Of a stretch of 64,000 nucleotides of DNA, positions 17,191 to 25,334 are shown one piece after another. A program made the position numbers and the translations under genes. Location of the stretch: the NCBI GenBank assembly GCA_963793275.1, contig CAWBZL010000004.1, positions 248,001 to 312,000 on the forward strand. Reading direction: 5' to 3'. The stretch's first letter is position 1; each line of letters starts with the position of its first letter. The DNA comes from Marinirhabdus sp963793275. Its GTDB lineage: Bacteria; Bacteroidota; Bacteroidia; Flavobacteriales; Flavobacteriaceae. The notes beneath the pieces were generated by a model. The model made no database searches and had not been told where the DNA came from. It saw only the letters and a list, made by a program, of their open reading frames with translations.

Positions 17191-18651
17191 TTGGCATTTT
17201 ACAAACGCTCTTTACGAAATCGTATTTTCTTCTCAATGATTGTGCTTGTTCTGTTGGCTTCCGTATTAATTGCGGTGGTGACTATTTTTCAATATCGTGA
17301 AGAGGCCGAAGATTACCACAGGGAACGCCTGGAGCGAAAAGAGGCTAATATTAGAAAGCATTTAGATTATGTGCTGGAAGAGACTACGTTCGCCTTAGAA
17401 ACAGATCAAATTCCACTAATTTATAAGGATAAAATTTTCGACATTAAGAAAATTCACGGTCTTGAAATTTTCATTTATGACCTGGACGGTAATTTATTGA
17501 AATCCTCTCAGGCAAGAATAGTAAAAGATCCCAGCCACCAAAAAATGCCTTTTGGTGTGTTGGACACGCTCCGTGCATCTCCAGACAAGCAGTATGTAGT
17601 AGAATTTGAAGAAAACGGACAGCGTTACCAATCTTCCTACACCTATTTAACCGATTTGTCATTCAAGCCTTTGGCCATTATAAACCTGCCCTATATTGAA
17701 GATGATGGATTTATTAATAAAGAGCTAAAAGAAAGTCTCACACGATTGGGAATCACCTATTTCTTTATGCTTCTTATTGCCATAGCATTGGCATATTTTC
17801 TTTCAAAATATATTACACGATCTCTTAATACTGTTAGTGAAAAAATCACCGAAACACGTCTCAATAAGCGGAACAAGCGTATCGAAATTGATGGCTCTAC
17901 CGAAGAAATCTTAAACCTGGTAAATGCGTATAACGGGATGATTGACGAGCTGGAAAACAGTGCAGTACAATTAGCTGCCAGTGAACGGGAAGCGGCTTGG
18001 CGCGAGATGGCGAAGCAGGTGGCGCACGAGATTAAAAATCCGTTAACGCCTATGCGTCTCACAGTGCAAAGTTTCCAGCGGAAGTTTAATCCAGAAGACC
18101 CTCAGATTGAAGAAAAAATAGATGAATACAGTAACACCCTTATTCAGCAAATAGATATAATGAGCAATATTGCTTCGGCATTTAGCAGTTATGCCGATAT
18201 GCCCGCTCAAAAAGATGAAACCCTGAATGTGGTGAAAATTACCAAGCTGGCATTGGATATTTTTAATGAAAACTACATTCACTTTTTTGCTGAAGACGAA
18301 GAAATTATTTCAAAATTAGATCGCACGCAATTGATAAGAATTGTAACCAATCTGGTTAAAAACAGCACCCACGCCATTTCACAGAGAGAGCCAGAGGTTC
18401 CTTTAATTGAAGTACACGTTTTTAAGAAAGGTGCTTCGGTTTGTATTACGGTAAGTGATAACGGTTCGGGAATTTCAGAAGAAAATAAAGATAAGGTCTT
18501 TGAACCCAAATTTACTACAAAAAGCAGCGGAATGGGACTTGGTCTCGCTATGGTGAAGAACATTGTAGAAACCTATAAAGGTGAAATTACGTTTGTTTCA
18601 GCGGTAAACGACGGTGCCACATTTACCGTTTGTTTCCCCATTCAGGCTTAA
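17191..18651 (+). CDS. NtrY-like membrane sensor histidine kinase
   Basis: A 486-residue kinase with a TTG start. A transmembrane helix (about 12-33) precedes a roughly 150-residue periplasmic sensor region, and a second helix lies near 187-207, followed by a HAMP linker (ALAYFLSKYITRSL). The HisKA motif AKQVAHEIKNPLTPMRLTVQ (His near 276) and the HATPase motifs NLVKNSTHAI, ITVSDNGSGISEENKDKVFE and GMGLGLAMVKNIVETYKG are intact. The HEIKNPLTPMRL sequence is characteristic of NtrY-type kinases. No partner regulator is next to it, so it is an orphan kinase with an unknown stimulus. Confidence 0.92.
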   Translation: MAFYKRSLRNRIFFSMIVLVLLASVLIAVVTIFQYREEAEDYHRERLERKEANIRKHLDYVLEETTFALETDQIPLIYKDKIFDIKKIHGLEIFIYDLDGNLLKSSQARIVKDPSHQKMPFGVLDTLRASPDKQYVVEFEENGQRYQSSYTYLTDLSFKPLAIINLPYIEDDGFINKELKESLTRLGITYFFMLLIAIALAYFLSKYITRSLNTVSEKITETRLNKRNKRIEIDGSTEEILNLVNAYNGMIDELENSAVQLAASEREAAWREMAKQVAHEIKNPLTPMRLTVQSFQRKFNPEDPQIEEKIDEYSNTLIQQIDIMSNIASAFSSYADMPAQKDETLNVVKITKLALDIFNENYIHFFAEDEEIISKLDRTQLIRIVTNLVKNSTHAISQREPEVPLIEVHVFKKGASVCITVSDNGSGISEENKDKVFEPKFTTKSSGMGLGLAMVKNIVETYKGEITFVSAVNDGATFTVCFPIQA

Positions 18652-18691
18652 GATTGGTTGTTAAACACCCTGTTTTTTAAAGGGTTTTCAC

Positions 18692-18699
18692 TATTTTTG
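18692..18699 (+). promoter_or_regulatory. -7 box for the crotonase gene
   Basis: TATTTTTG matches the consensus exactly and lies 34 bases before the crotonase ATG. A weak ACCCT/AGGGT hairpin just upstream may end the preceding kinase transcript. Confidence 0.4.
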
Positions 18700-18733
18700 A
18701 AATAGAACATAATCCCCAAAAAAATCAATACAG

Positions 18734-19516
18734 ATGGCTTACAACAATATTACATCAACTTCAGCACAACATATTACCACCATTACAATTAACAGGCCTT
18801 CTAAGCTTAATGCACTCAATCAAGCCACTATTGCCGAACTTCACAAAGCTTTTAAAAAAGCCGAGAGTGACAATAAAACCAAGGTGATTATCATTACTGG
18901 TAGCGGTGAAAAAGCGTTTGTAGCTGGTGCAGATATTAGTGAATTTGCAGATTATTCGGTTTCCCAAGGAGAAAAGCTCGCAGCCGAAGGACAGGCAAAA
19001 CTATTCGATTTTGTAGCGCATTTATCAACACCCGTTATAGCTGCCATTAACGGTTTTGCATTGGGTGGCGGACTGGAACTGGCTATGGCTGCACATTTTC
19101 GTATTGCGAGTGACAATGCAAAAATGGGTTTGCCCGAAGTATCTCTGGGCGTAATTCCAGGATATGGTGGTACGCAGCGTTTACCACAATTGGTGGGAAA
19201 AGGTCGCGCCCTGGAATTAATTATGACTGCGGGAATGATAGACTCCAACCAGGCGCTGCAATATGGTTTGGTAAATCACGTAACCACTCCAGAAGATCTG
19301 CTGCCGTTAGCTGAAAAAATAGCGTCTAAAATTTGTAAAAATTCTTCCGTAGCCATTGCTGCAGCTATCGAAGCTGTGAACGCAGGCTTTGAAGATGGCG
19401 AAAATGGTTTTGAAGCAGAAATCACCCAATTTGGAAAATGCTTTGGAACAGCCGATTTCCACGAGGGAACACAAGCATTTTTAGAAAAACGTAAGGCTAA
19501 TTTTCCTGGGAAATAA
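18734..19516 (+). CDS. Enoyl-CoA hydratase/isomerase (crotonase) family protein
   Basis: A 260-residue cytoplasmic crotonase-fold enzyme, probably hydrating 2-enoyl-CoA in fatty-acid or amino-acid degradation. The oxyanion-hole segments AFVAGADISEF (about 60-70) and GFALGGGLELAMAAHFRIAS (about 100-119) are present. The catalytic-Glu motif LPEVSLGVIPGYGGTQRLP also fits short-chain enoyl-CoA hydratases, with a Glu in GGGLELAMA and another in LPEVSLG at the expected spacing. Family membership is secure, but the physiological acyl-CoA is not determined. The next gene starts eight bases downstream. Confidence 0.95.
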   Translation: MAYNNITSTSAQHITTITINRPSKLNALNQATIAELHKAFKKAESDNKTKVIIITGSGEKAFVAGADISEFADYSVSQGEKLAAEGQAKLFDFVAHLSTPVIAAINGFALGGGLELAMAAHFRIASDNAKMGLPEVSLGVIPGYGGTQRLPQLVGKGRALELIMTAGMIDSNQALQYGLVNHVTTPEDLLPLAEKIASKICKNSSVAIAAAIEAVNAGFEDGENGFEAEITQFGKCFGTADFHEGTQAFLEKRKANFPGK

Positions 19517-19524
19517 ATATCTGC

Positions 19525-21183
19525 ATGAGAATTTTTATTTTTTTACTCTTTTGTTTTTCAACCGGGGTAGTTTTTGCTCAAAATATTGAATACCAACTTA
19601 TTCAAAGCAACGTTTTTGAGGATGAAAAATACAAAACAACGTTGCTTTTTGCCGAAGAGGATACCAATGGCGATATCTACGTTGTCCGTAACTTTCTTGC
19701 TAGTTTCTCTGCTCCAAAGGGCTATTATATTGAACGTTATAGCGCAGCACTTGAATTATTGGATAGAACAATAATACCCATTGAAAGAAGTGAGGTGCGC
19801 GGTCTTTTTTTAAAGGAAGGAAAAGTTGCATTAGTAGAATTCAGGTACGTTCAAAAGGAGAAAAGTTATAATTTTTACCTGTTAGAATCTTCAAAAGAAA
19901 AATTCAGTTTTTCAGAAAAAGAGATCTTGTCTATTGATCGATCTAAAATGAACAAATATGATCATTATGGAATACGAAAAGAAATAGAATATAACGTTCA
20001 TCATTTTTATGAGTTTGGTGATGTAGTGACATCAGAAAATAAAGAGTTTTTCTCCATAAGTGTTTTGTTCAAACAAAAAAAAGGGAACGCATTTAAAATC
20101 CATACTTTTACAAAGGATGGAGTATTGGTGTATGATTACTTATTAGATGAAATTGATGAAAAAACGTTTGACAAAAAATATAATAAAACGCCACTGCTGG
20201 TTTATCAAAACATGCTTATTGGAGATGACGGTGTCGCATACTTGCTAGCAAAAATTTATTACAATGGCTCATTAGAGCCCGAAAGAAAAGGAAAGCCTAA
20301 TTACAACTACGAGCTTTTTAAAATTACAGGGAGCGATCGTCACAAGCAGAAATCTCTTTTAATTGGGGATAATTTTATGTTCGGTATGCAGCTTGTAGCA
20401 TCGCAAGATAAATTATTTGCAGTAGGGATTTATAACGATGAATTACCTTCGTTATTTAAAGACAGACTGTTGTCTCTGTTTTCTAAATTAGAAGGGAATG
20501 ACGGTGTGGTACGGTTTGAGGTGGATAAAAAGTTGTTTTCGGAAATGAAAACCTATGATGTAGACTTTTCTGAAACTATTAAAGAAGATTTGAAACCTAA
20601 AGATCGGAGTTTAGGTGGTGAAGTTCTGTCCTTTGTATCTGGTAGGGATAAATTTAATAAAGCTGGAGTAATAGCTTTTATTCCGCACACCGTTAAATTA
20701 TTACCCAATAATGATATAGTGTTAAAATTAGAGCAAAGAATCACATTTATTTCTGATAATAATATGTCTTCTTACACCTGGTATGGTAATACCATATTGT
20801 TAAAAATAAATAGGGAAGGAAAGTTAATTTTCGATCGAGGAATCAAGAAATCATCGACTAACGGAAATTCAAATAAGGTGCCTAACTATTCATTTGCTTC
20901 ATTAATAAATGAAAATGGCAGCTATATCTTATTTAATGGGGAAGCAATACCAGAAAAATTAGAAGACGGGCGCAAGATTTTTGAAAATACTAATGACAAT
21001 TATGTGCACATTGTACGAGTTTCTGGTATAGGTGAGAAGCACCATCAACGTGCTTTTCACTGGTTAGATGAAAAGGTTAGTTTTGAATTTAGATTCGCAA
21101 AGCAAATAAGTGAAAACAAAATACTCGTGGAAGTTGAAAACAAGAAGAATCCCCAACTTATGGTTATAGAGATAACAAACTAG
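19525..21183 (+). CDS. Secreted protein of unknown function
   Basis: A 552-residue exported protein with a signal peptide ending near FSTGVVFAQ. The mature part is rich in beta-strand-like, charged sequence with recurrent patterns such as YYIERYSAALELLDR and DGVAYLLAKIYYNGSLEP, which might suggest a propeller-like or repeat fold. No known domain is recognised. It starts eight bases after the crotonase stop, so they are probably co-transcribed, though a functional link is not evident. Confidence 0.75.
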   Translation: MRIFIFLLFCFSTGVVFAQNIEYQLIQSNVFEDEKYKTTLLFAEEDTNGDIYVVRNFLASFSAPKGYYIERYSAALELLDRTIIPIERSEVRGLFLKEGKVALVEFRYVQKEKSYNFYLLESSKEKFSFSEKEILSIDRSKMNKYDHYGIRKEIEYNVHHFYEFGDVVTSENKEFFSISVLFKQKKGNAFKIHTFTKDGVLVYDYLLDEIDEKTFDKKYNKTPLLVYQNMLIGDDGVAYLLAKIYYNGSLEPERKGKPNYNYELFKITGSDRHKQKSLLIGDNFMFGMQLVASQDKLFAVGIYNDELPSLFKDRLLSLFSKLEGNDGVVRFEVDKKLFSEMKTYDVDFSETIKEDLKPKDRSLGGEVLSFVSGRDKFNKAGVIAFIPHTVKLLPNNDIVLKLEQRITFISDNNMSSYTWYGNTILLKINREGKLIFDRGIKKSSTNGNSNKVPNYSFASLINENGSYILFNGEAIPEKLEDGRKIFENTNDNYVHIVRVSGIGEKHHQRAFHWLDEKVSFEFRFAKQISENKILVEVENKKNPQLMVIEITN

Positions 21184-21228
21184 ATTGGAATAAATCCAAA
21201 TTAACTAGGAAATATTCCAAATACGCTT

Positions 21229-21236
21229 TAACTTTG
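21229..21236 (+). promoter_or_regulatory. -7 box for the radical SAM gene
   Basis: TAACTTTG matches TAnnTTTG exactly and lies 28 bases before the ATG at 21265. Confidence 0.4.
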
Positions 21237-21264
21237 AAGAGAATCATCTTTTCAAAGTTTTTTT

Positions 21265-22341
21265 ATGTCCCAACTCCCCGAACACAAAAAAGGTCGCGGT
21301 GCGCAAAAGCGTATTCACAACCGATTTTTTGAATTAAGCCACGAACTTCGCGACGATTTCCTGAACTATTGTGAAGTAGAAGGAGAACTGGCAGACAAGA
21401 ATCAAACAAAATATCTTGAGGTATTTCCTAAAACTCTTGTCAACAAAGTAAATAGCCCCGACGTGGGAATGGGGTTTTCTGCCAATCCGTACCAGGGATG
21501 TGAACACGGCTGTGTATATTGCTACGCACGTAACAGTCACGAATACTGGGGATACGGAGCCGGATTGGATTTTGAACGGAATATTCTCTACAAAACTTCA
21601 GCACCCCAATTGTTAGAAAAACACATCATCAAGAAATCATGGGAGGGTCATCCCATTGTTTTTTCAGGAAATACAGATTGTTACCAGCCTTTGGAACGCA
21701 AACTTGAAATTACCAGAAAATGTCTGGAAGTACTGCTGAAATGGAAACACCCAACGGGCATTATCACCAAAAACAGTTTAATTCTACGCGATCTGGATGT
21801 GCTGAAGGAACTGGCAAAATTAAATTGCATTTCAGTAAATATATCCATTACGTCCCTTTCAGAAAAAACCCGGAGGCTTCTGGAGCCAAGGACGGCAACC
21901 ATCAAACAACGCTTGAAAGTGGTGGAGGTACTTAGTGAACATAATATTCCTGTTCGGGTAATGATGGCACCTATTATTCCATCGTTAAACAGTCATGAAA
22001 TAATCCCATTAGTGAAGAGAGTTTCAGAGCTAGGCGCGAAAGATGTTGCTTATACCGTGGTGCGATTAAACGGACAAATTGCCGAAATTTTCAGTGATTG
22101 GATTCAAAAAACACTTCCGGATAGAGCGGAACGGATTTTAAACCAGATTGCGCATTGTCATGGCGGGAATTTAAACGATAGCCGATTTGGAACGAGAATG
22201 CGCGGTGAGGGAGAATTTGCGCTACAAATTAAAGAGACAATGGCTTTGGCAAAGCGCAAATACCTTCCAAAGGAAAAATTACAGCCGTTGGATCCTTCAC
22301 ATTATCTACAACTTAAGAATCCGCAAACACGTTTGTTTTAA
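21265..22341 (+). CDS. Radical SAM protein, PA0069/SplB-like
   Basis: A 358-residue protein with the [4Fe-4S]/S-adenosylmethionine motif CEHGCVYCYAR (Cys-x3-Cys-x2-Cys, near residue 78), NPYQGCEHGC before it, FSGNTDCYQPLERK near 134 and SVNISITSLSEKTRRLLEPR near 192. This is the PA0069 subfamily, related to spore-photoproduct-lyase-like radical SAM proteins. The substrate is unknown, and DNA repair is only one possibility. The length is normal and the frame intact. No obvious partner gene is adjacent. Confidence 0.9.
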   Translation: MSQLPEHKKGRGAQKRIHNRFFELSHELRDDFLNYCEVEGELADKNQTKYLEVFPKTLVNKVNSPDVGMGFSANPYQGCEHGCVYCYARNSHEYWGYGAGLDFERNILYKTSAPQLLEKHIIKKSWEGHPIVFSGNTDCYQPLERKLEITRKCLEVLLKWKHPTGIITKNSLILRDLDVLKELAKLNCISVNISITSLSEKTRRLLEPRTATIKQRLKVVEVLSEHNIPVRVMMAPIIPSLNSHEIIPLVKRVSELGAKDVAYTVVRLNGQIAEIFSDWIQKTLPDRAERILNQIAHCHGGNLNDSRFGTRMRGEGEFALQIKETMALAKRKYLPKEKLQPLDPSHYLQLKNPQTRLF

Positions 22342-22345
22342 ATAG

Positions 22346-22353
22346 TATCTTTG
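22346..22353 (+). promoter_or_regulatory. -7 box for the TPR-AraC regulator
   Basis: TATCTTTG is an exact match and lies 39 bases before the chosen ATG at 22393. It argues against the earlier in-frame TTG at 22351, which would overlap the box. Confidence 0.45.
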
Positions 22354-22392
22354 TTCTTTGTTACAAATTGTAATGTATTACTACTTACTTGT

Positions 22393-24108
22393 ATGAAAAT
22401 ATCTTTCCGTATTACTTTTTCTCTTCTCTTCCTGTCCGGGTTTTTTATGTTTGGTCAAACGAAAAAAGAGCTGGCAACATATTCTTTTGAGGTTTTAAAA
22501 GATAGTATTCAGGCTAATTACAGCAATACAGATCGCGCAGAAGTGTTTATTGAAGCCTATACGGCAAAAGCAAAAAAAGAAGGGAATAAAAAGGAAGAGT
22601 TTAAGGGGCGTTATTTTACAACCCGTTTTTTAATTATAGATAGACAACTGGTTAAGTCAGAGGCTAACTATAAAGACCTATTATCCTTTGCGCAGCAACA
22701 TGATCTTGACGAAGAAACTATATTAGCGTATGACTTGGGTGCTTTTGTACAAACAAGTGTCCCAAACTATGCATTGGCATTGGAGCGCTTTAACAAAGGA
22801 TTACAACTGGCTGAAGAAATTGATAATGAGGCCTACAGAGAAATGGAGCTCATAAATATTTCGAGCATTTTGGATAACACGGGCGACAAAATTGGAGCCA
22901 TAAAAATTAGAAGAAAAAGTATTGCTTTATATGAAAACAAGCCACTGGACACCTTATTTACACAAGCTGAAAAAAGCGGAACCTTGGCGTATGCATATTT
23001 TTTAATTTTTAATTCGTATCTCAAAATTGAAAAACTGGACTCTGCCAGATACTACAATAAGCGCATTAAAGACGTGGTAAAAACGACCGATAGCTGTTAT
23101 AACAAATATCTTTACTACACCAATGCAGCGTTGGCATTAAAAGACAAAAAATACAAAGTAGCCAGAAAAAATTATACTCTTTTTTACGATACCTGTCCGG
23201 TAGATATGCCCATAATGGCTTTGAGAAGGGCATATAGTTTTGGAAACGTAGAAATGAAGGCAGGCAACTTCCAGGAAGCTGTCAGGATATTTGAACAAGG
23301 TCTCAATGCTTATGAGGTATCGCCAGAGGAAGAAGGTTTTATGGAAGATTACTATAAACTTTTGGCAAATGCATATAAGGAAACCGGAAATTTTGAGAAG
23401 GCTGGGTATTTCTTTCAAAAGTATCTGGTTACCAGCGATGTTAAAAATATAATGAAAGATGATGTTGTAAGAGTTTCAAAAGAGGAAGAGCGAAAGAAGT
23501 TTCAGAAAGAAGTAGCAAAACTGGAAGCCGAAAAAGTGCAAAGCGAAAACAACCTTGCCTACCTTTTACTGGGAGCCTCGGTCGTAATTTTAGCATTGTT
23601 ATTTTTATTACTGAAATTTTACCGAACCAAAAGAAAAAACGAAGCAAAATTTCTAGCACTACTGGCAAAAATTGAAGCTGCGCAATCTCCCGAAGAAATT
23701 ATAGATACCAAGGATGAGGTGCTGGAAGAAAAAGAAACCACAGACGTAAACGAGGAAACTAAACAACAAATCCTCGACGGACTTAAAAAACTGGAGGCGA
23801 AAGAGTATTTTCTACAACAGGAATGTAATTCCTACAACGTTGCGAAGAAGATAGGAACCAATACATCCTATCTTTCGAAAGTAATTAACTCACATTTTGG
23901 GAAGAATTTCAACACCTATATTAATGACCTTCGAATTAATTATGCCATCGTGCGCATTAAAAATGATGTATTGTTCAGGTCCTACTCCATACAATCTATT
24001 GCCGAGGAAATAGGCTACAAAAGTGCCGATAGTTTTTCGAAGTACTTTAAAAAAGATACGGGTCTTAATCCTTCCTTCTACATTAAGAACATTAAAAATA
24101 TTGCCTAA
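22393..24108 (+). CDS. TPR-membrane-AraC hybrid regulator
   Basis: A 571-residue protein: signal sequence (about 1-20), several TPR-like helical repeats in the periplasmic part (about 60-380, for example YALALERFNKGLQLAEE and GNFEKAGYFFQKYL), one membrane helix (about 386-409, LLLGASVVILALLFLLLKF) and a C-terminal cytoplasmic AraC helix-turn-helix (about 470-571, NVAKKIGTNTSYLSKVINSHF and IQSIAEEIGYKSADSFSKYF). This single-protein signal-to-DNA architecture is common in Bacteroidetes. ATG 22393 gives a clean signal peptide. Targets are unknown, and nothing adjacent suggests a regulon. Confidence 0.9.
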   Translation: MKISFRITFSLLFLSGFFMFGQTKKELATYSFEVLKDSIQANYSNTDRAEVFIEAYTAKAKKEGNKKEEFKGRYFTTRFLIIDRQLVKSEANYKDLLSFAQQHDLDEETILAYDLGAFVQTSVPNYALALERFNKGLQLAEEIDNEAYREMELINISSILDNTGDKIGAIKIRRKSIALYENKPLDTLFTQAEKSGTLAYAYFLIFNSYLKIEKLDSARYYNKRIKDVVKTTDSCYNKYLYYTNAALALKDKKYKVARKNYTLFYDTCPVDMPIMALRRAYSFGNVEMKAGNFQEAVRIFEQGLNAYEVSPEEEGFMEDYYKLLANAYKETGNFEKAGYFFQKYLVTSDVKNIMKDDVVRVSKEEERKKFQKEVAKLEAEKVQSENNLAYLLLGASVVILALLFLLLKFYRTKRKNEAKFLALLAKIEAAQSPEEIIDTKDEVLEEKETTDVNEETKQQILDGLKKLEAKEYFLQQECNSYNVAKKIGTNTSYLSKVINSHFGKNFNTYINDLRINYAIVRIKNDVLFRSYSIQSIAEEIGYKSADSFSKYFKKDTGLNPSFYIKNIKNIA

Positions 24109-24499
24109 AGAGACGCACGAGTTTTTAGTATAGAAGTTCGAGGAAAAGCCGTGAAGAATGCTTCCGTGAATCTCCGAACGTCTTATTCAATCTCTGTGTA
24201 AAACCTTTCTCTTTGTAATGGGAAATTGAATAATTCCAACACTTAAAATTTCAATGAGTATTGAAAACACCGTTTCTAAACCCAAATTTATAAATTTAGG
24301 GACGCCACGTTTTCAGACTTTAGAATTTCAGTAAAAAACAGCTTAGCCCAATAAATTAAGCGTACGTCGCCATTTTACAACCACCCCAATTTTCTTAAAA
24401 TGGGGTGGCTTCTCTTTTATATAGGAGTTTTGTGTTGCACATTTGCTTCATCAATCAATCACAACCCCGAAATAAGCGGGAATTAAAAAACGAACAAGT
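24109..24499. other. 391-bp gap with a hairpin but no convincing gene
   Basis: The gap separates the TPR-AraC gene from a small-protein locus. It holds a near-palindrome around 24281-24301 and a strong hairpin at 24381-24408. The only short plus-strand frame from an ATG seen there (24254-24334, 26 codons) lacks any supporting context and is not called. Confidence 0.5.
24381..24420 (+). terminator. Probable intrinsic terminator
   Basis: Arms CCACCCCA (24381-24388) and TGGGGTGG (24401-24408) extend inward with TTTT/AAAA around one bulged A, followed by a T-rich stretch. It is 270 bp beyond the TPR-AraC stop, so it could end either that transcript or serve as an insulating hairpin. Confidence 0.5.
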
Positions 24500-24928
24500 A
24501 TGAAAACAAAGAACAACAAAATTTTAAAAAGACTCCTTATCGCATTTGTAATTGCTTTTGTGGCAATTTTATCCATCCCTTTTGGCTTTGGAATGTACTC
24601 CAGTATTAAATTACACACCGGGGTAACGGGTAAAATAGAAAAAGCCATCGATAACAGTTGCCAGTGTAAAGAGGTGCTTTTTGATCTTTCGGCACACGGA
24701 CTTCAATATAGTAAAGAAGACGGGTTTACCAATCAAAAAGCCTCTTACGTCCTTAAAGGGAGCGATTTCCAAGGCACTGCAAAAGAAGAGGCTTCCAGAA
24801 TTAACGACTTTTTAAAAAGTACCGTAGCAGGATACGAAACGCTGGAGTTTATTGAACTTACGTTTCAATTTGATGAAACAGAAGAAACAGCAGAGACCGT
24901 AAAAATAAAAGATGGGAACATACTGTAA
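24500..24928 (+). CDS. Hypothetical membrane-anchored protein
   Basis: A 142-residue protein with a basic N terminus, one hydrophobic segment (LLIAFVIAFVAILSIPFGFG, about 12-31) and an exported-looking domain. The mature part has a Cys-x-Cys (NSCQCKEVLFDLS) and ends in acidic sequence. No family is recognised. It begins a compact array of small genes (24500-25102) bracketed by two hairpins, with the next small frame 14 bases downstream. Confidence 0.6.
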   Translation: MKTKNNKILKRLLIAFVIAFVAILSIPFGFGMYSSIKLHTGVTGKIEKAIDNSCQCKEVLFDLSAHGLQYSKEDGFTNQKASYVLKGSDFQGTAKEEASRINDFLKSTVAGYETLEFIELTFQFDETEETAETVKIKDGNIL

Positions 24929-24942
24929 ATCATAAGATACCC

Positions 24943-25041
24943 ATGAAAAGTAACACAACGCAACGCATCCAGCTTATAAAATTTGGAATAGTCATCGTAA
25001 TCGGAGCGGCTATTTATCTCCTAATATCACTAATCTTTTAA
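24943..25041 (+). CDS. 32-residue single-helix membrane microprotein
   Basis: The frame MKSNTTQRIQLIKFGIVIVI and onward gives a basic N terminus and one hydrophobic helix to the end (IVIVIGAAIYLLISLIF), typical of bacterial membrane microproteins. It starts 14 bases after the 142-residue gene and stops at TAA 25039-25041. Conservation could not be tested. The composition, spacing and terminator-bounded context are the only support. Confidence 0.4.
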   Translation: MKSNTTQRIQLIKFGIVIVIGAAIYLLISLIF

Positions 25042-25051
25042 ACCAAAAATC

Positions 25052-25102
25052 ATGATAACAATCGTAGAAATTACCATAGGCATTATTCTGTCCTGGTTAT
25101 AA
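25052..25102 (+). CDS. 16-residue hydrophobic peptide, doubtful
   Basis: ATG 25052 to TAA 25102 encodes MITIVEITIGIILSWL, entirely hydrophobic apart from one Glu. It sits ten bases after the 32-residue frame and just before an intrinsic terminator. It could be a leader-like peptide or chance. Confidence 0.15.
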   Translation: MITIVEITIGIILSWL

Positions 25103-25131
25103 AAATCCAGAATCCAGTACCAACCAGAAAC

Positions 25132-25175
25132 CCGGGAGGTTCGTAAAAGCTACGAACTCCCGGATTACTTTTTTT
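25132..25175 (+). terminator. Intrinsic terminator of the small-protein locus
   Basis: CCGGGAGGTTCGTA pairs with TACGAACTCCCGG around a 5-base loop with one bulged G, followed closely by a run of seven Ts (TTACTTTTTTT). Confidence 0.75.
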
Positions 25176-25334
25176 ACTGAATTTCAGCTATTATTTTAGT
25201 AAATAACTGATAAACAATATTTTAAAACATATATTTATAGTCTAAATATATAAATTAAGACACATTCAGGTTGTATAGCTAATTTTTGTGGTGTAATTTC
25301 ATAGGAGATTAATTACCAACAAATTCGCTATATT

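Noticed and set aside
24254..24334. 26-codon frame in the gap before the small-protein locus
   Set aside because: No ribosome site, hydrophobic segment or other evidence.
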